Source: Phyto melanocephala
Taxonomy: Eukaryota; Arthropoda; Insecta; Diptera; Rhinophoridae
Direction of reading: 5' to 3'
Assembly: GCA_941918925.1 (NCBI GenBank)
Contig: OW799233.1
Location: forward strand, 170,852,235-170,916,234
DNA: 64,000 nucleotides
Shown here: positions 1 through 10,970 of the stretch, in pieces
Position numbering within the stretch: the stretch's first letter is position 1
Layout of the letters: the number at the start of each line of letters is the position of its first letter
Notes under the pieces: model-generated
Databases searched by the model: none
The model's input: the letters and a program-made list of their open reading frames with translations, nothing else
What the model was told of the DNA's origin: nothing
Made by a program: the position numbers and the translations under genes

Positions 1-689
1 ACGGAAATGATGATGAGAATTTTTATCCTGACATATCATGCCAAAACAAATCAAATATTTATCATTCATTTTTATACGATGAAAATTTTTGGAAACGAAA
101 AGCAAAAAAAAAAAAATATAATAAAAATAAAATAAATACGGAAATGTTTTCAACAACAGACATTTATTTATGTTGCAAGTTTTATTTTATGTCACTTTCA
201 TATTATTTTTGGGTCTTTAAACAACAATAACAACTACAAAAGAAAACAAATTTATGACAAAACAATTTCATGGCATTGACATGCAAATTTTTGTTGGCAA
301 ATTGTTTAGAAAACAAAACATTAAATAGTTTTTGAAATTCAAAAAAAAAATGTAGAAAAATGTCTAGGAAATGTACTTATATGTTAAACGAATGAATAAG
401 AATTTTGTTTTCGACAGCCGAGAGAGATATGCTTTTGCCAGCAAAAACGCTTAATACTAAATAGTGGGCGGAAAGTACTAAAATTCGATTCTTCACTACT
501 TACAAATTGGCACCTTAAACCAGTGCTTTACAACGGCGATGTCATTGTGGGCACCTTCCTAGCAAGCTCGCTGACAAATTGGGACTCAGATAAGCACTTA
601 TTTTTATGGTCATAAATTACTCCTTCGCCAATGCCGAAGACTTTTTCCTTAAGTAATTTGAATTAAAAAAATTATATACAAATAAAAAT
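1..689. other. AT-rich non-coding stretch
   Basis: No open frame of coding character is visible on either strand. The stretch holds A-runs (for example near 105-120) and ordinary AT-rich intron-like or intergenic DNA. The last ~100 bases may include decayed outer parts of the Helentron-like fossil that follows. Confidence 0.5.
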
Positions 690-1265
690 ATTTGACCGTG
701 CATAATTTGGTAATAGCCTCCATTATTCTATAATTCATAGGAAAGCGACCACAGCTTAGCCTGGATATCCAATTTATTGCTTTACGCCATATTGCTTTAT
801 TATATCCGACTCCATCTTTGATTTGGAGCTTTTTGCAAAGTACACCATTTAACTTGTCAAGCCCTTTTATTTGATAACCATTTTGACGAAGTTAAGAAAA
901 AAATTATCCGCCATGTTGTTAAGGGTGTCATCTTGGAGTATTACTTTTACAATGTTAACTGTATTAAAGTCCTTTCGTATTTTTTTTTAAATTACTAGAG
1001 TGTATTTTACACCATTTTGAAGTGGCGGCCATCAAGGATCTTAAATTTGTTTACAATGAGTTATATTAGGCTTGCCAAGCCCGTTGTTTACATACACATA
1101 CCGTTCCTCTTTTAAGTTTGGAAAGTTTTAAAAGCGACTATTTCCCGGATATTCGTAAAAGATTGGTACCACATACAGGTCTGTATGACATTTACTAGCA
1201 TCTACTTCAAAGTTGATTTCAATCAGCACACTTACAAACGAACATTATGGAGTCGGAAATTAATA
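690..1265 (-). mobile_element. Degenerate Helentron/DINE-1-like fossil, minus strand
   Basis: Read on the minus strand from about 1265, the order of blocks matches the better copies in this window. First comes a 'ttccgactccataatg' block, equivalent to 'ttccgaccccataaag' in the copy at 32632. Then come 'ttgaaatcaactttgaag', an 'acagacctgtatg' block shared with the copy at 42724-43545, and 'gggaaatagtcg'. Lower down are the 'gtcaagcccttttatttgat' and 'ttatccgccatgttgtt' blocks, also shared with that copy. The 3' end is uncertain and there is no coding capacity. It is classed as non-autonomous by similarity to the other copies. The limits are approximate. Confidence 0.5.
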
Positions 1266-1299
1266 TTGTAAAAATTAATATTGCAAACAGAATAAAAAA

Positions 1300-1575
1300 G
1301 CTATATATTGATGGTGACAGGTATGAAGGCCATAACTCGTATTTTTTACGAAATTACGTTATTCAGTGATTCCAATACATTTCACACAAATACACCTCGA
1401 CACAAAAATTTAATAAAATAGTATCATAAATAACAGTTTTACAAGCACTTTTACACAAGAAGTTACATCATAAAAATGCAGTTTCTATTTTTCTACGCTT
1501 TTGCCTTCCCCTGTAATGTTACAATTATTTAAGTTGCCTTTCTAATTGTGACCAACCATATGCATTTGGCAGCAA
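1300..1575 (+). repeat. Dispersed repeat 'D', copy 1
   Basis: About 215 bases (core 1308-1523) align by eye with 14962-15172. Shared blocks in the same order are 'ggccataactcgtatt', 'cgacacaaaaatt', 'aacagtt.tacaagca', 'aagaagttacat', 'cagtttct' and 'cccctgtaatg'. Neither copy encodes an obvious protein. No terminal inverted repeat was found, so the class of element is unknown. Copy 1 lies directly beside the Helentron fossil, so it may be an internal part of a larger element. Confidence 0.5.
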
Positions 1576-3540
1576 GAGAATAAAATTGGGTTGAATGCTT
1601 CTTTCATTTAAATTAAGAAAGATTTCTTAAGTTCAAGAAAGCAACATTTTAAACTGCATTATGCTCCATTTCGTATATGTTATTTTTCGTATTTTATTTT
1701 TTCTTATTTTAAACTCAGCAAAGTGCAAATCTTAAAGCAGCGTAAGAAAAACCGCATTAAAAGCCCAACTAAAATGTTAAAAAAAAAATCTGAAAAACCA
1801 CACTAAAAAGTTTTCTTTTAAGTCTGCGTCACACACACACACTGTTGTTTACACATTGACAAATATTCACTTGAGCTTATCCACAAACGTATTTACATGC
1901 ATTGTATAAACTCTAATGTAAAAGTAAAGTATACAAAATATAACCACAAATATTAAGTAGAATAAGCCCACAAACAGAGAGAGATTAAAACAGATGAAAA
2001 GTTAAGAAGCACGTACTTATTCACAAATGCCCAAACAACACACAACCAAAGGCAACAACTCTAAACAAGTGGTTTTTGTTTTAGAAAGAAAAAAAAACAA
2101 GAAACATTAAATCTGCTTTTCCGGTTTGAATTTAAAAGTTGCAAAAGGTCCAGTCAGGTCCAGTCAGCCAAAATTCAAAATGCTAAAATATAACGACAAC
2201 ATCAAAACTAAATTTATGGATTTTACACAAGAAGTAAAGAACAGAAAAGGAAAAACTCAAAGGAAACTAAAACTCATAGGAAACTTTAAAAACAACCAAA
2301 ATTTTTAGTGACATTTTGTATTTTTAATCCTGGCAGTCACTTCAAGTAAATGTAATAGTTTTATATACAATCTTACATACTTTTGTTGTAGTTTTTTTTT
2401 TCTTTTTTTTTAATTTTATCAGATTTTCCTCTTTGACTTTTACATTGAGCAGTTGCATAGGCTTTGCCTGCACTGCTCATTTACCATGCATGTAGGAAAA
2501 CATTTCTACAAGTGCCCCGTTAGTATGGGTGGATAAATGCAATTTTAAGCCACAATTTTGTGGAGATTTTTCGGTTACAGATTTGTTATGTTTTATGTTT
2601 ATTTCTTGTTTTTTTTCGGTTAACAGTCTTAATTTTCCGTTTTACAATAAGAGCGGGAAGGGTCTAAAAAAGGTTAAGTAAAACCAATGAAACAAATATG
2701 CATAAAACCAAATGAACAATGCTTGGCAGCCCCACGACACATTATCATACATACTTGTGTTCTATCATCAGCGTCACTAACCCGCAAACAGATTGCAGTT
2801 TATAACAACAACTTAACTCCTGCAAACTGTTGAAACGAAGTAAATATCAAAAATAACAATGCACCACTTTACTAGCAATATGATGATGCGGACGGCAGGA
2901 CAATGATGCTATGTTGCACATGTTGGTTGATATGGTGAGGTCGGCCTGTTGAAATGATTCCCTTTTTGTTACTGTTACTTTATCTGTAATGGTTGCATTT
3001 TTTTGTTCTTTATTTTTTTTTGCTGTGTTATTTGGTTTTTGTGCAACGCAACATTTAACGGTCATGTTTCATTAACATCTTTGCCAAAGTCAAAATTTTC
3101 CTAAACACTCGAAGCGAATTGGGTAGAGTTAAAAAAAATTATTTGCTAAATCATTCATTTTTCGTTGCATTTGCAAATATTTGAGATTATAATTGAGGGC
3201 TCATTTGATTTCATTTGCATATTTCCTAATTTACTAAACCAATTGTTTTCTTAAACTTTTTAGTTTAAAAATCAAGTTTAGTAAAAATATCCATAATTTG
3301 TGGGCCATGATATCAGGCTATTAGAAATGAATCCAAATAAATTGGAGAAGCTTTAAAGTGCATTTTAATTATAACACTGGTCTTATTTGGCTAAAACCAT
3401 CAAAATTAGCGCTTCCTAGTTATGCAAAGTTTGAAAACATTTTTATTGATCTATTTTAGTTAGCTTTGCCGTCCCTTTGCTTATTGTTCTGTAATAAATA
3501 TTAGTTGTCCATTTTAAGAGGCTTTTTTTATAATTTAACT
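1576..3540. other. AT-rich non-coding stretch with simple repeats
   Basis: Contains an (AC)n run near 1831-1842, T-runs near 2390-2410 and small frames (2126-2308 plus, 2847-3065 minus) of low-complexity composition with no recognisable domain. I see no feature that deserves a name. Confidence 0.5.
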
Positions 3541-3862
3541 TTTTAGTCCCTTCACGTTTGTCCGTGTGTATGTTGAAATCAGTTTTTTTAAGCCTCCCAA
3601 CATCGCTTAGACCCGAGTGTGGTTTAATATATCAGAAATATTTAAGAAGATATCGGTATTGAAAATCAGAAAAATATGTTTATAAACAACTAAGAGATGA
3701 GGAAGACCACCAAGTTCCATACAAACGTGATATACTGCATTGAGCGAAACTTGTTTCGAATTCCGACTGAGGCAAAAAAAAAAAATATTTTTAAATTATT
3801 GATCTAGACATACATTAAATTATTTTAACATTTTACGATGGGATGTTTTTAAACGGATAAAA
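3541..3862 (+). mobile_element. Helentron/DINE-1-like fragment, 5' truncated
   Basis: From 3541 it carries 'gtccgtgtgtatgttgaaat', the '..aagcc.cccaacatcgctt' block, 'atatcggtattgaaaatcag', 'catacaaacgtg.tatact' and 'acgatgggatgttttta', all in the order seen in the copies at 9238 and 32632. The first ~120 bases (hairpin and TATACCC start) are missing. The fragment stops exactly where a short Helitron begins, and 3' Helentron-type sequence resumes beyond it, so the two halves may be one interrupted element. Confidence 0.65.
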
Positions 3863-4241
3863 TCACCTATATATATAAGAGTGAAACCCTGTGTGTGTGT
3901 GTGTTAGCTATAGACTCCGAAACTGTAAAACCGATCGGACTCAAACATTGGCAAGTTGTTGTACACATACCAGGGAGTGTTTATGGGTGGAAAAAGTGGG
4001 CGGGGCCATGCCCATAAAAAAGTTATAATTTTGAGGTACTTACTCTGAACCGATTTTTGTGAAACGTTGCACACATATTGAGTTGTAATGACTATACAAT
4101 TTCTTGATTAGAAAACTGGGCAGTACCACGCCCATTAAAAAAAGTTATAATTTTTAGCTTTTTTCACTTGATATTCAATTAAAATTCAGAATGCATTTTT
4201 ATTCATAAAGGGGCGTAGCAACGCGCGCCTGGCTTTTCTAG
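3863..4241 (+). mobile_element. Short non-autonomous Helitron (379 bp)
   Basis: It starts with TC ('tcacctatatatataagag') directly after A and ends in CTAG directly before T, as expected for rolling-circle Helitrons, which insert between A and T and make no target duplication. Just inside the 5' end is a (GT)n stretch and 'aaaccgatcggactcaaac', a relative of the 'gaaccgatttt' block seen in the other short Helitrons here. The 3' end has a G/C-rich segment ('ggggcgtagcaacgcgcgcc') able to fold just before CTAG. It has no ORF and depends on a helper. Confidence 0.6.
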
Positions 4242-4617
4242 TCATAAATAATTGTTAATAATTAGAAAGTGTGAAAAAATTAAACCCCATAATATTAGTA
4301 TCAAATAAAAGGGCTTGACCAGTTCAATACAATAAGTTATGAAAAAGTTTAATTTCAAATTGGTGTCCTTAACAAAATGACAAATCGTTTGTTTTTCGAC
4401 CCTATCAATATGGCTATCACATGAAAGGGTTAGACTATTCGAACACATTTAACTTTCAAATACAAAATGGAGTAAAAATTCAGAATTGAATATGTTGTCG
4501 GAAATAATACGGCAAAATGTCATCAAACATTAAATATGAAATTAAGTTACGCTGTGGTCACTATTCTATTTACAAAATGGTAAAGGCACGGGCGAATATA
4601 ACATTCTTGCTTGTTCG
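4242..4617 (+). mobile_element. Helentron-like 3' segment
   Basis: It contains 'aaaccccataatattagtat', 'aaagggcttgacc.gt' and related blocks shared with 19080-19560 and 61600-61850. It ends in 'ggcacgggcgaatataacat' followed by TCTTGCTTGTT, the decayed counterpart of the GGC-loop-GCC hairpin plus CTTACTTGTT terminus of intact copies. The small frames inside (4242-4448 minus, 4517-4699 plus) are by-products of the repeat. Confidence 0.55.
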
Positions 4618-7600
4618 TTTTAGTTTTTTAAAAAATGTAAAAAAAAAAACTTTTTCCTTATTATTCTCTGTTTTCGTATTTATGGTTTCTATTTGCTAAA
4701 AAATTTGTTTGAAGCAGCTGGCACATTTTACGTTTCACCCATTTCATGCTGTTTTGATTTAAAATTGATTTGACTGCTAATAAGAGGTTTTTATTTAAAA
4801 AGCGTTTTTTAAATAAAACAACTTTAGTATGAAACTTTCATTATGGGCTATAGAGTTTAGAATAGTTTTACCAATTTGGCTTTGTATCTTAACGTTCAGT
4901 AAAATAACGAATAAACAGTTCAAGTTAAATTTTATTATACTTATAACAAGCTAAATAAAATAAACATAGTTCTTAGGAATGTTAAATGAAAATAGTTTAT
5001 TTGTAATTTATCCCATTTTAATCTTGTCTAGCATGTTAACCCCTTTATGGTCAACTACATTCTACTTTCTACACTCTATGTCTTTTGTCTTTATAATTGG
5101 TGTTGTAACCTTTATGTGTTTACAAAAAAGGGTTAGATGTTTGTTTGCCTTTGTAACACATGCTACAACAAAAAAAAAATCAATTATTTTATCTCTCTCT
5201 CTCTTCCTTTTCCAAACTTTTGGCAATGGTTACAATTTCAATGTTTGAAAGGGATCAGTTTACTGTAAAATGTAACAAAACAACTGTAAAAGCCACTACT
5301 ACACACAACAACTTTTTACTACTTCCGTTTCACATGATGCCAAATGATGTAGAGTCATTTTTCGGCTGCTGTTTGTAATAGTGGTAGTCAATGATAATGA
5401 TGTTATTAATGCTGCTTTTCTGTTCTCTACACTTGTGCTGTTGACATTGGTATTATAAAGTCAAGCCGCAAAAAAATAAAGAAAAAAAAATCAACCACAA
5501 ATACATTTACCCACATACACTTGCACTTACACAAGACTTTATGTATCTAGCTGTTAAGAAGTTTAGAAAGCCCAAAAACAAATATAAACAAATCATACAG
5601 CTACATGTAGGATTTGTTTGGAAACTGGACATTGAGGAGAAGGCAGACCGTCCTGATTTTTGTGAAATTAGCTATTAGCATTGTGCAACTTTTGTTGCAA
5701 ACAAAACCTATTCATGTGTATGTCATTTTCTGGCTTTTGAACTGGCCGGTTGGTAAATTCTAAAAACAAGAGCATTAGGGCACAATATGTGTTAGCAATC
5801 CAACCATAATTTTTTTTTTGTTTGTTGTTTTAAATCTATTTTGTAAATTTTTTTGTCAGTCAGCCTATGTATCAGGTTAGTCAAACTACACGATATCCAA
5901 CATAAAAATATTTTTTCTTGTTAAATTGATTGAAAGTCAAATTAATGTTGACTTTTGTCTTAGTATTTAAACTTTGTCATCTTTTAAAAAAGTTTTTGTT
6001 GGCTCAGATTGATTAAGATTTAGCGTTTGGCTTTATGTAGATGTTTTTATAATGTTTTATTTTTTTTTCTTATGGTGGCACAAAAGCAAACAATATTTTT
6101 CAATATTTTCACAGTTGGTTGCTTAGCATTCCCAACCTGTTATCCCAGCTGGGTGCTTTTCAATTGGAGATGGGGTGCAAATTGCTTTTTAAAATCAATA
6201 AATGCAAATTAAGAGTACAAAGCAAAAAAAAAACGCACTCTCATACTTGGTCGTATAAGTGATATCAATTTAATTAATTGCCCATTACGCATACGTATAT
6301 TTGGAGAGGAAAAATTTTTAATGCTTTTAGAATTCAAAATGACAAATTTAATGGCTCTAAAATGGTGATGGGTAATAAATTCGATGACAATAAATATTTA
6401 CGCTCGTCGTGAAATCAAATTGGGGCCAAATTCTAATTAAACAATGACCTTAAGAATAAATATGGCTCTATGAAGTACGATTTTAAATTTAGGTTTTAAA
6501 GGGAAAGGTAATTTCAGTTTTGACATAAATCATAAATTTAAACACTAAAGTCACGTAAGCAAGGTGTTTTTTTAAAGAAGCAAGCACTAATATTGAACTG
6601 ACTTATACCAATATTTTAAAGACACTTACGAACGTTAAACTAAAATTTCGGAAGGACGTATTTATGTGGACAAGGTGAAATTATGGGCTGATTATAACCC
6701 AAATCAATGGATTGTATCTCTATGAACAAAGATTTTAAGGTAACAGGAAAATAAACAACAAACAGACATGACTTGTCAGGCTAAAAAATTATTCTTAACG
6801 CATCGTTTTGTTGTTGCATTTTTATCTCACACGTAAACGGATTAATGCTGTGTATATTTTAAAATTCTAATTATTTAGTGATTTAAGTGTAAAAATTATA
6901 CAGTTAAATGCTTCTTAAAATGTCTGGGCCTAGAAATCATTGTCGTTATTAAAAAAAAAAGTTCAGTTTCTTAAAATCTTATGCCTGAAATGTTGTTTCA
7001 CCTTAAACAAATTTGCGTCAATTTAATGTGCTTATACTTAAATTGAATAGAAACATAAATTATTTTGTCATTGGATTCGTTGCAGCATTCAGAGCAGCAT
7101 CAGCTGCATAATATTATTTTTCAATTTATCTATTTGTCCGTCCACCTATTCCATCTTTTAAGTTTGTCGATCTATTGCACTGGCTTTTATGATTGAATAC
7201 AAATTTTTCAAACAAAATCTACCAAATATTTTGTAAATAGATGATGTTATTGACAATGAAACATAAATATGAACAGTTGTGTTGGAGTACAAGAATAAAT
7301 AAAAAAGTAAACATATGATATTCCTTTCAAATAAACTGATAGAATTTCAACAGCAATATGTATGACAAAAAAAAAATTTTAAGTCTACTGCAACATTGGA
7401 GTATAAAACAGTATAGACAGAAGCTATTATAACTGGCAACTCAAACCCCAATATCTTTTTTTCTTTAGAATATAAAAAAACGTTTGATGTTCTTTAAACG
7501 ACAAATTAAAAGCGTTGAAATCTTTCAGTAGAGCCCAATGTAATCTTCTGTTTCAGTAGTTTTGATGTTGATCTGTATATAAGAAGATCTAAAGACATCA

Positions 7601-8701
7601 TATATTTTATCAAGTTCCTTTTTTTCCTTGTTGTTCACTGTAAATGTTAGAATAATGTATGTTTATGCCTGTTAGTTGGTTGGTTTTGCTACTTGTTGTT
7701 AGTTACCTTAAATTTCACATTTTCGTGCACACAAATACACTCGTTATCACATATCCATAAATACTGGTTTACTCATGCACACATGCACTCATAAATTTGC
7801 ATACAAATGCTATATTGCCATACATTTGAAATATAATTGTGGTATTGTATGTATTTGCTCTGTTTGTTGTTGTTTTTTTTTTTTTTTTTTTGCTTATGCC
7901 ACTTAATGCAACAAAACAGTACAATTCAATTGCATGCAACTCAATTTTACCAAAATAATTTTTGAATATAAACTAATGCCCACAAACACACATGCACACT
8001 CATACAAGCACTTGCATGCAAGCGATGCTTATCAAACCGTATTGACATGAACACACAATGTTGCTACAACAAGTGCTCCCCAAACACACATGAAACTAAC
8101 AAAACTTACTCTTACATTAATACGGTATTTTTGTTCTTCCTTTCTCTCTCTCTAGTTCACTTTTGCTTTTACTCACAATCATAGTCATTATATTGTTTTG
8201 AGTTTTTTTTTTTGTTTGTTTTCTGTAGCATACATTTGTGTGTTCAATAGTAATTTGTCTGTCTACCGGGTTTTTGTTTGTTGGCCTAACAAAATTCTTT
8301 GATATAGAATAATATGTAAGTATGTGCATTTGGGGCTTTTTTGTGGTTTTAAATATTTCCCCTAATATTTTATTTCATATGAATGTATGTTTTGTACGAT
8401 TGTTTTTAACTAAATTAAATCATTTCCTTGTGTGCTAAAAAGTTTGAGTAAACAAATCTCTAATTTTTTTTCTGTTGTCTTTATTTTATTTATCAGTGTT
8501 TTTAATAAAATTATCACAATTTGTCATTTGCAGTCATTTCAGTTTATTATCAATGTTATTTAAAGCTTTGTTAGTTGAATACAAATTTTAATAAACATCA
8601 TCTATTAAAAAAACGTGATTGTATAGACGCGTTTGTTAAGACGGTACGGCAAAACAAAATAAGAAATGAATTAAAAGGCTTTTTTTATTTAATATATATA
8701 A
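4618..8701. other. AT-rich non-coding stretch, no supported gene
   Basis: Holds poly-T/poly-A tracts, a (TC)n run near 5191-5204, a T19 run at 7873-7891 and (CA)-rich spacers near 7985-8000. The small frames at 4979-5378, 6027-6212 and 8117-8329 are Phe/Leu/Lys/Asn-rich translations of low-complexity DNA without domains. I see no splice-flanked coding block. Confidence 0.5.
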
Positions 8702-8909
8702 TCTATATACGTACAAATAAGTTGCATTGTCTTAGTAATTGATGTTCTCTAGAATGCGTGAACCGATTTTTGTTTGTTTGTTTTATGCATAAACGTTCTC
8801 TGTCTGCGTATTGATTCATAAGTTATAGCCATTTTAGTGATTTAAATGAGTTCGAATTGATTTTTTTATTTCCTTTTTTGCACTACGAAGTGTGCAGGAG
8901 GTTCGCTAG
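8702..8909 (+). mobile_element. Very short Helitron (208 bp)
   Basis: The 5' end 'tctatatacgtacaaataag' starts with TC after A and resembles the usual TCTATATATATAAAA start of many insect Helitrons. The block 'gcgtgaaccgatttttg' follows. The 3' end 'gtgtgcaggaggttcgctag' ends in CTAG before T. A short foldable segment ('cactacgaagtgtg') precedes the terminus. There is no coding capacity. Confidence 0.6.
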
Positions 8910-9237
8910 TTTCTTATAATGTTCAATTTGTAGTCCGGCTAAAGCTTGAAGTGTTGATATCCTTGTTACCATCTAGAATTTTGAAGGAAATCTGCTGTCA
9001 TAAAGAAGATGTTATACTTTTTCTGCATTCAACAATGACCCGTTACTAACTCATAAGCATATACTTACAAAAATATTTATTTTTTATATATATGCATAAG
9101 CGGCAGCGATTGCTCTTGACTCAAAAAAAGTTTTTGCATATTTACCATTCCTCCGCTGTAGAGTATTTTTTATATTTTTTTAGCCATTTATTAATGGTTG
9201 CTCTTGCTTCTTTTTTAATTTTGTCCAACAACAACAA
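8910..9237. other. AT-rich non-coding spacer
   Basis: Between a Helitron and a Helentron. Contains a short AT microsatellite near 9087. A small plus frame (9092-9337) runs from it into the Helentron and is not considered real. Confidence 0.5.
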
Positions 9238-10026
9238 CAGTGAAAAAGGGTATATATATAGGTTTGTCATTCCGTGTGAAATTTCTACAATTTTCATTTC
9301 CGACCCCATAAAGTATATATTTTCTGAAAGCTTATGAATAGGGAAGTCGATTAAGCCCAGTCAGTCTGTCCGTGTGTATGTTGAAATCAACTTTTTGAAG
9401 CCCCCCGACATCGCTTGGACCCGGGTGAGGTATTAAAATATCAGAAATATTCGGGAGTAGATCGGTATTGAAAATCAGAAACATCGGTAGATTAACAACT
9501 GAGATATGAGCAAAAACCCACGACCATCTCGATTTTTTTTTCACAAAAACAACATTACAACAACAACATACATACATACAAACGTGTATACTGGTTAGAG
9601 AAAACGTGGCATCGAATCCCAGCTGACCCAAAAAAAAATTTGTTTTTAATTTTTTTTTTTAATTTATTTTTTATTTAACATATTATTTATATTTTTTTTA
9701 ATGTTTTTTTTTATTTTTTTTTTCATTTTATATTTATTATTTATATTTTAATAATTTTTTTAATATTTTTTTTTAATTTTTTTTTAATTTTTTTTTAAAT
9801 TTTTTTTTAATTTTTTTTAAATTTTTTTTTTATTTTTGTTTTTTTTAACATACATACGTAAATTTATAATTTTACAATGGGATGTTTTTAAATATATATG
9901 TTTTTTATATGTATGTACGTATTTCATATGGGATGAATGGTGATACAAACTACTGTTATTGCATGACTACACGTTGTGAAGGGTATATAAGATTCGTCAC
10001 GGCCGAATATAGCGCTCTTACTTGTT
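9238..10026 (+). mobile_element. Helentron/DINE-1-like element, copy A1
   Basis: The blocks in order are: 'agtgaaaaagggtatatata'; 'gaccccataaagtatatat'; 'gtcgattaagccc' with 'gtccgtgtgtatgttgaaat'; 'gacatcgcttggacccggg'; and 'agtagatcggtattgaaaat'. A very T-rich tract follows at 9632-9845, then 'acaatgggatgttttta'. The 3' end is 'gaagggtatataagattcg', a GGC/GCC hairpin and TATAGCGCTCTTACTTGTT. This terminus closely resembles Drosophila DINE-1 (remembered 3' end TATAGCGTTCTCTCTTGTT), which is a non-autonomous Helentron. The first ~15 bases (TATACCCTTCACAC) seen in other copies are absent here. A 99-codon minus frame (9332-9631) recurs in several copies but looks like an accident of the conserved core. 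Confidence 0.7.
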
Positions 10027-10202
10027 TAGTTGGGTATAGTTATGAACTATTATGATGATGAAATTACGTTTAATTTTATGCTGAACTAGAAGTGAAAATT
10101 GATTTTCTAATTCCATTCGAAGCAAAAATTTGTATAGATGTTCTAGAACTACTTATTTTACTATGCATTCTAATATCTGCTAAAATTCGGTAGTGAAAAA
10201 AA

Positions 10203-10654
10203 TCATTTATAATATATATATAAAAGCAATTTATAATTTTTGTGTGTAATAAGTGTATTCGGAAACCACTGAACCGATTTTAACCATTATTTTTTGTTTA
10301 ATAGCTTCTCAGGTGTAGATGGTTTGTAGAAAAAAGCAAAAAGTGGGCGTGGCAAATCAATAAAATTGAATATTTCGTAAAGCCAATGTGGACAATCCCA
10401 CCGTAAATGGTCGAGTTAACTACTTAGGAAAAATTCGAAGAACTGATTCTTTTTTCTCTCATTTTTGTTTTTAATAAGAGAACAGAATTTCATATATAAA
10501 ATACAGCAAAGCATGTAATGCTACTAATATAATTAATATAAATGTCTGGATTTTTTATTAAAATTTGGTACACAGACAGATAACAACCTAGATTAGCATA
10601 TAGGCTGTCTTTAATCGAAATAACTACGCACACGATGTCGCGGACACTCGCTGG
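10203..10654 (+). mobile_element. Short Helitron (452 bp)
   Basis: It starts TC ('tcatttataatatatatata') after A and ends 'cgatgtcgcggacactcg' then CTGG before T, which fits the CTRR rule. The block 'cactgaaccgattttaacc' and the 'aaagtgggcgtggcaaat' segment are typical of this group. It has no transposase. The boundaries come from end motifs alone. Confidence 0.5.
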
Positions 10655-10970
10655 TAATGATAAAAAAAATTGTTCATGATTGAATAGTTGTTCATGATTG
10701 ATATCAGGGAAAGAAAAAATTTCTAGGGAAGAAAAAAAAATTTTTTAATAGGGATGCATATCAAAATTTGTATAATGGCTAGATTTGCACCTCTTTCATA
10801 TATTTCCAATTTTATTCAGACAATTCACCAAATTGTCAAGTCGTAACCAACACTATTATTTTGATGCTGCTTTATTTAAAACTTTTATTGTATATTTTTT
10901 GGTCTCGCTCATATCTCTACACATCAGGATTATTTCTTATTTTACTTATTTTATTGTTCTAGTTCTTTAA
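10655..10970. other. Spacer between Helitron and piggyBac element
   Basis: AT-rich. Contains a direct repeat of 'ttgttcatgattgat' near 10670-10700. Nothing else is recognised. TTAA at 10967-10970 is the left target duplication of the next element. Confidence 0.5.

Noticed and set aside
9332..9631. 99-codon minus-strand frame, also found in other copies at 24062-24286, 31486-31698 and 32641-33060
   Set aside because: It recurs because the Helentron core recurs. Its length differs between copies, it includes translated CA-rich microsatellite, and the frame runs antisense to the element with no known domain.
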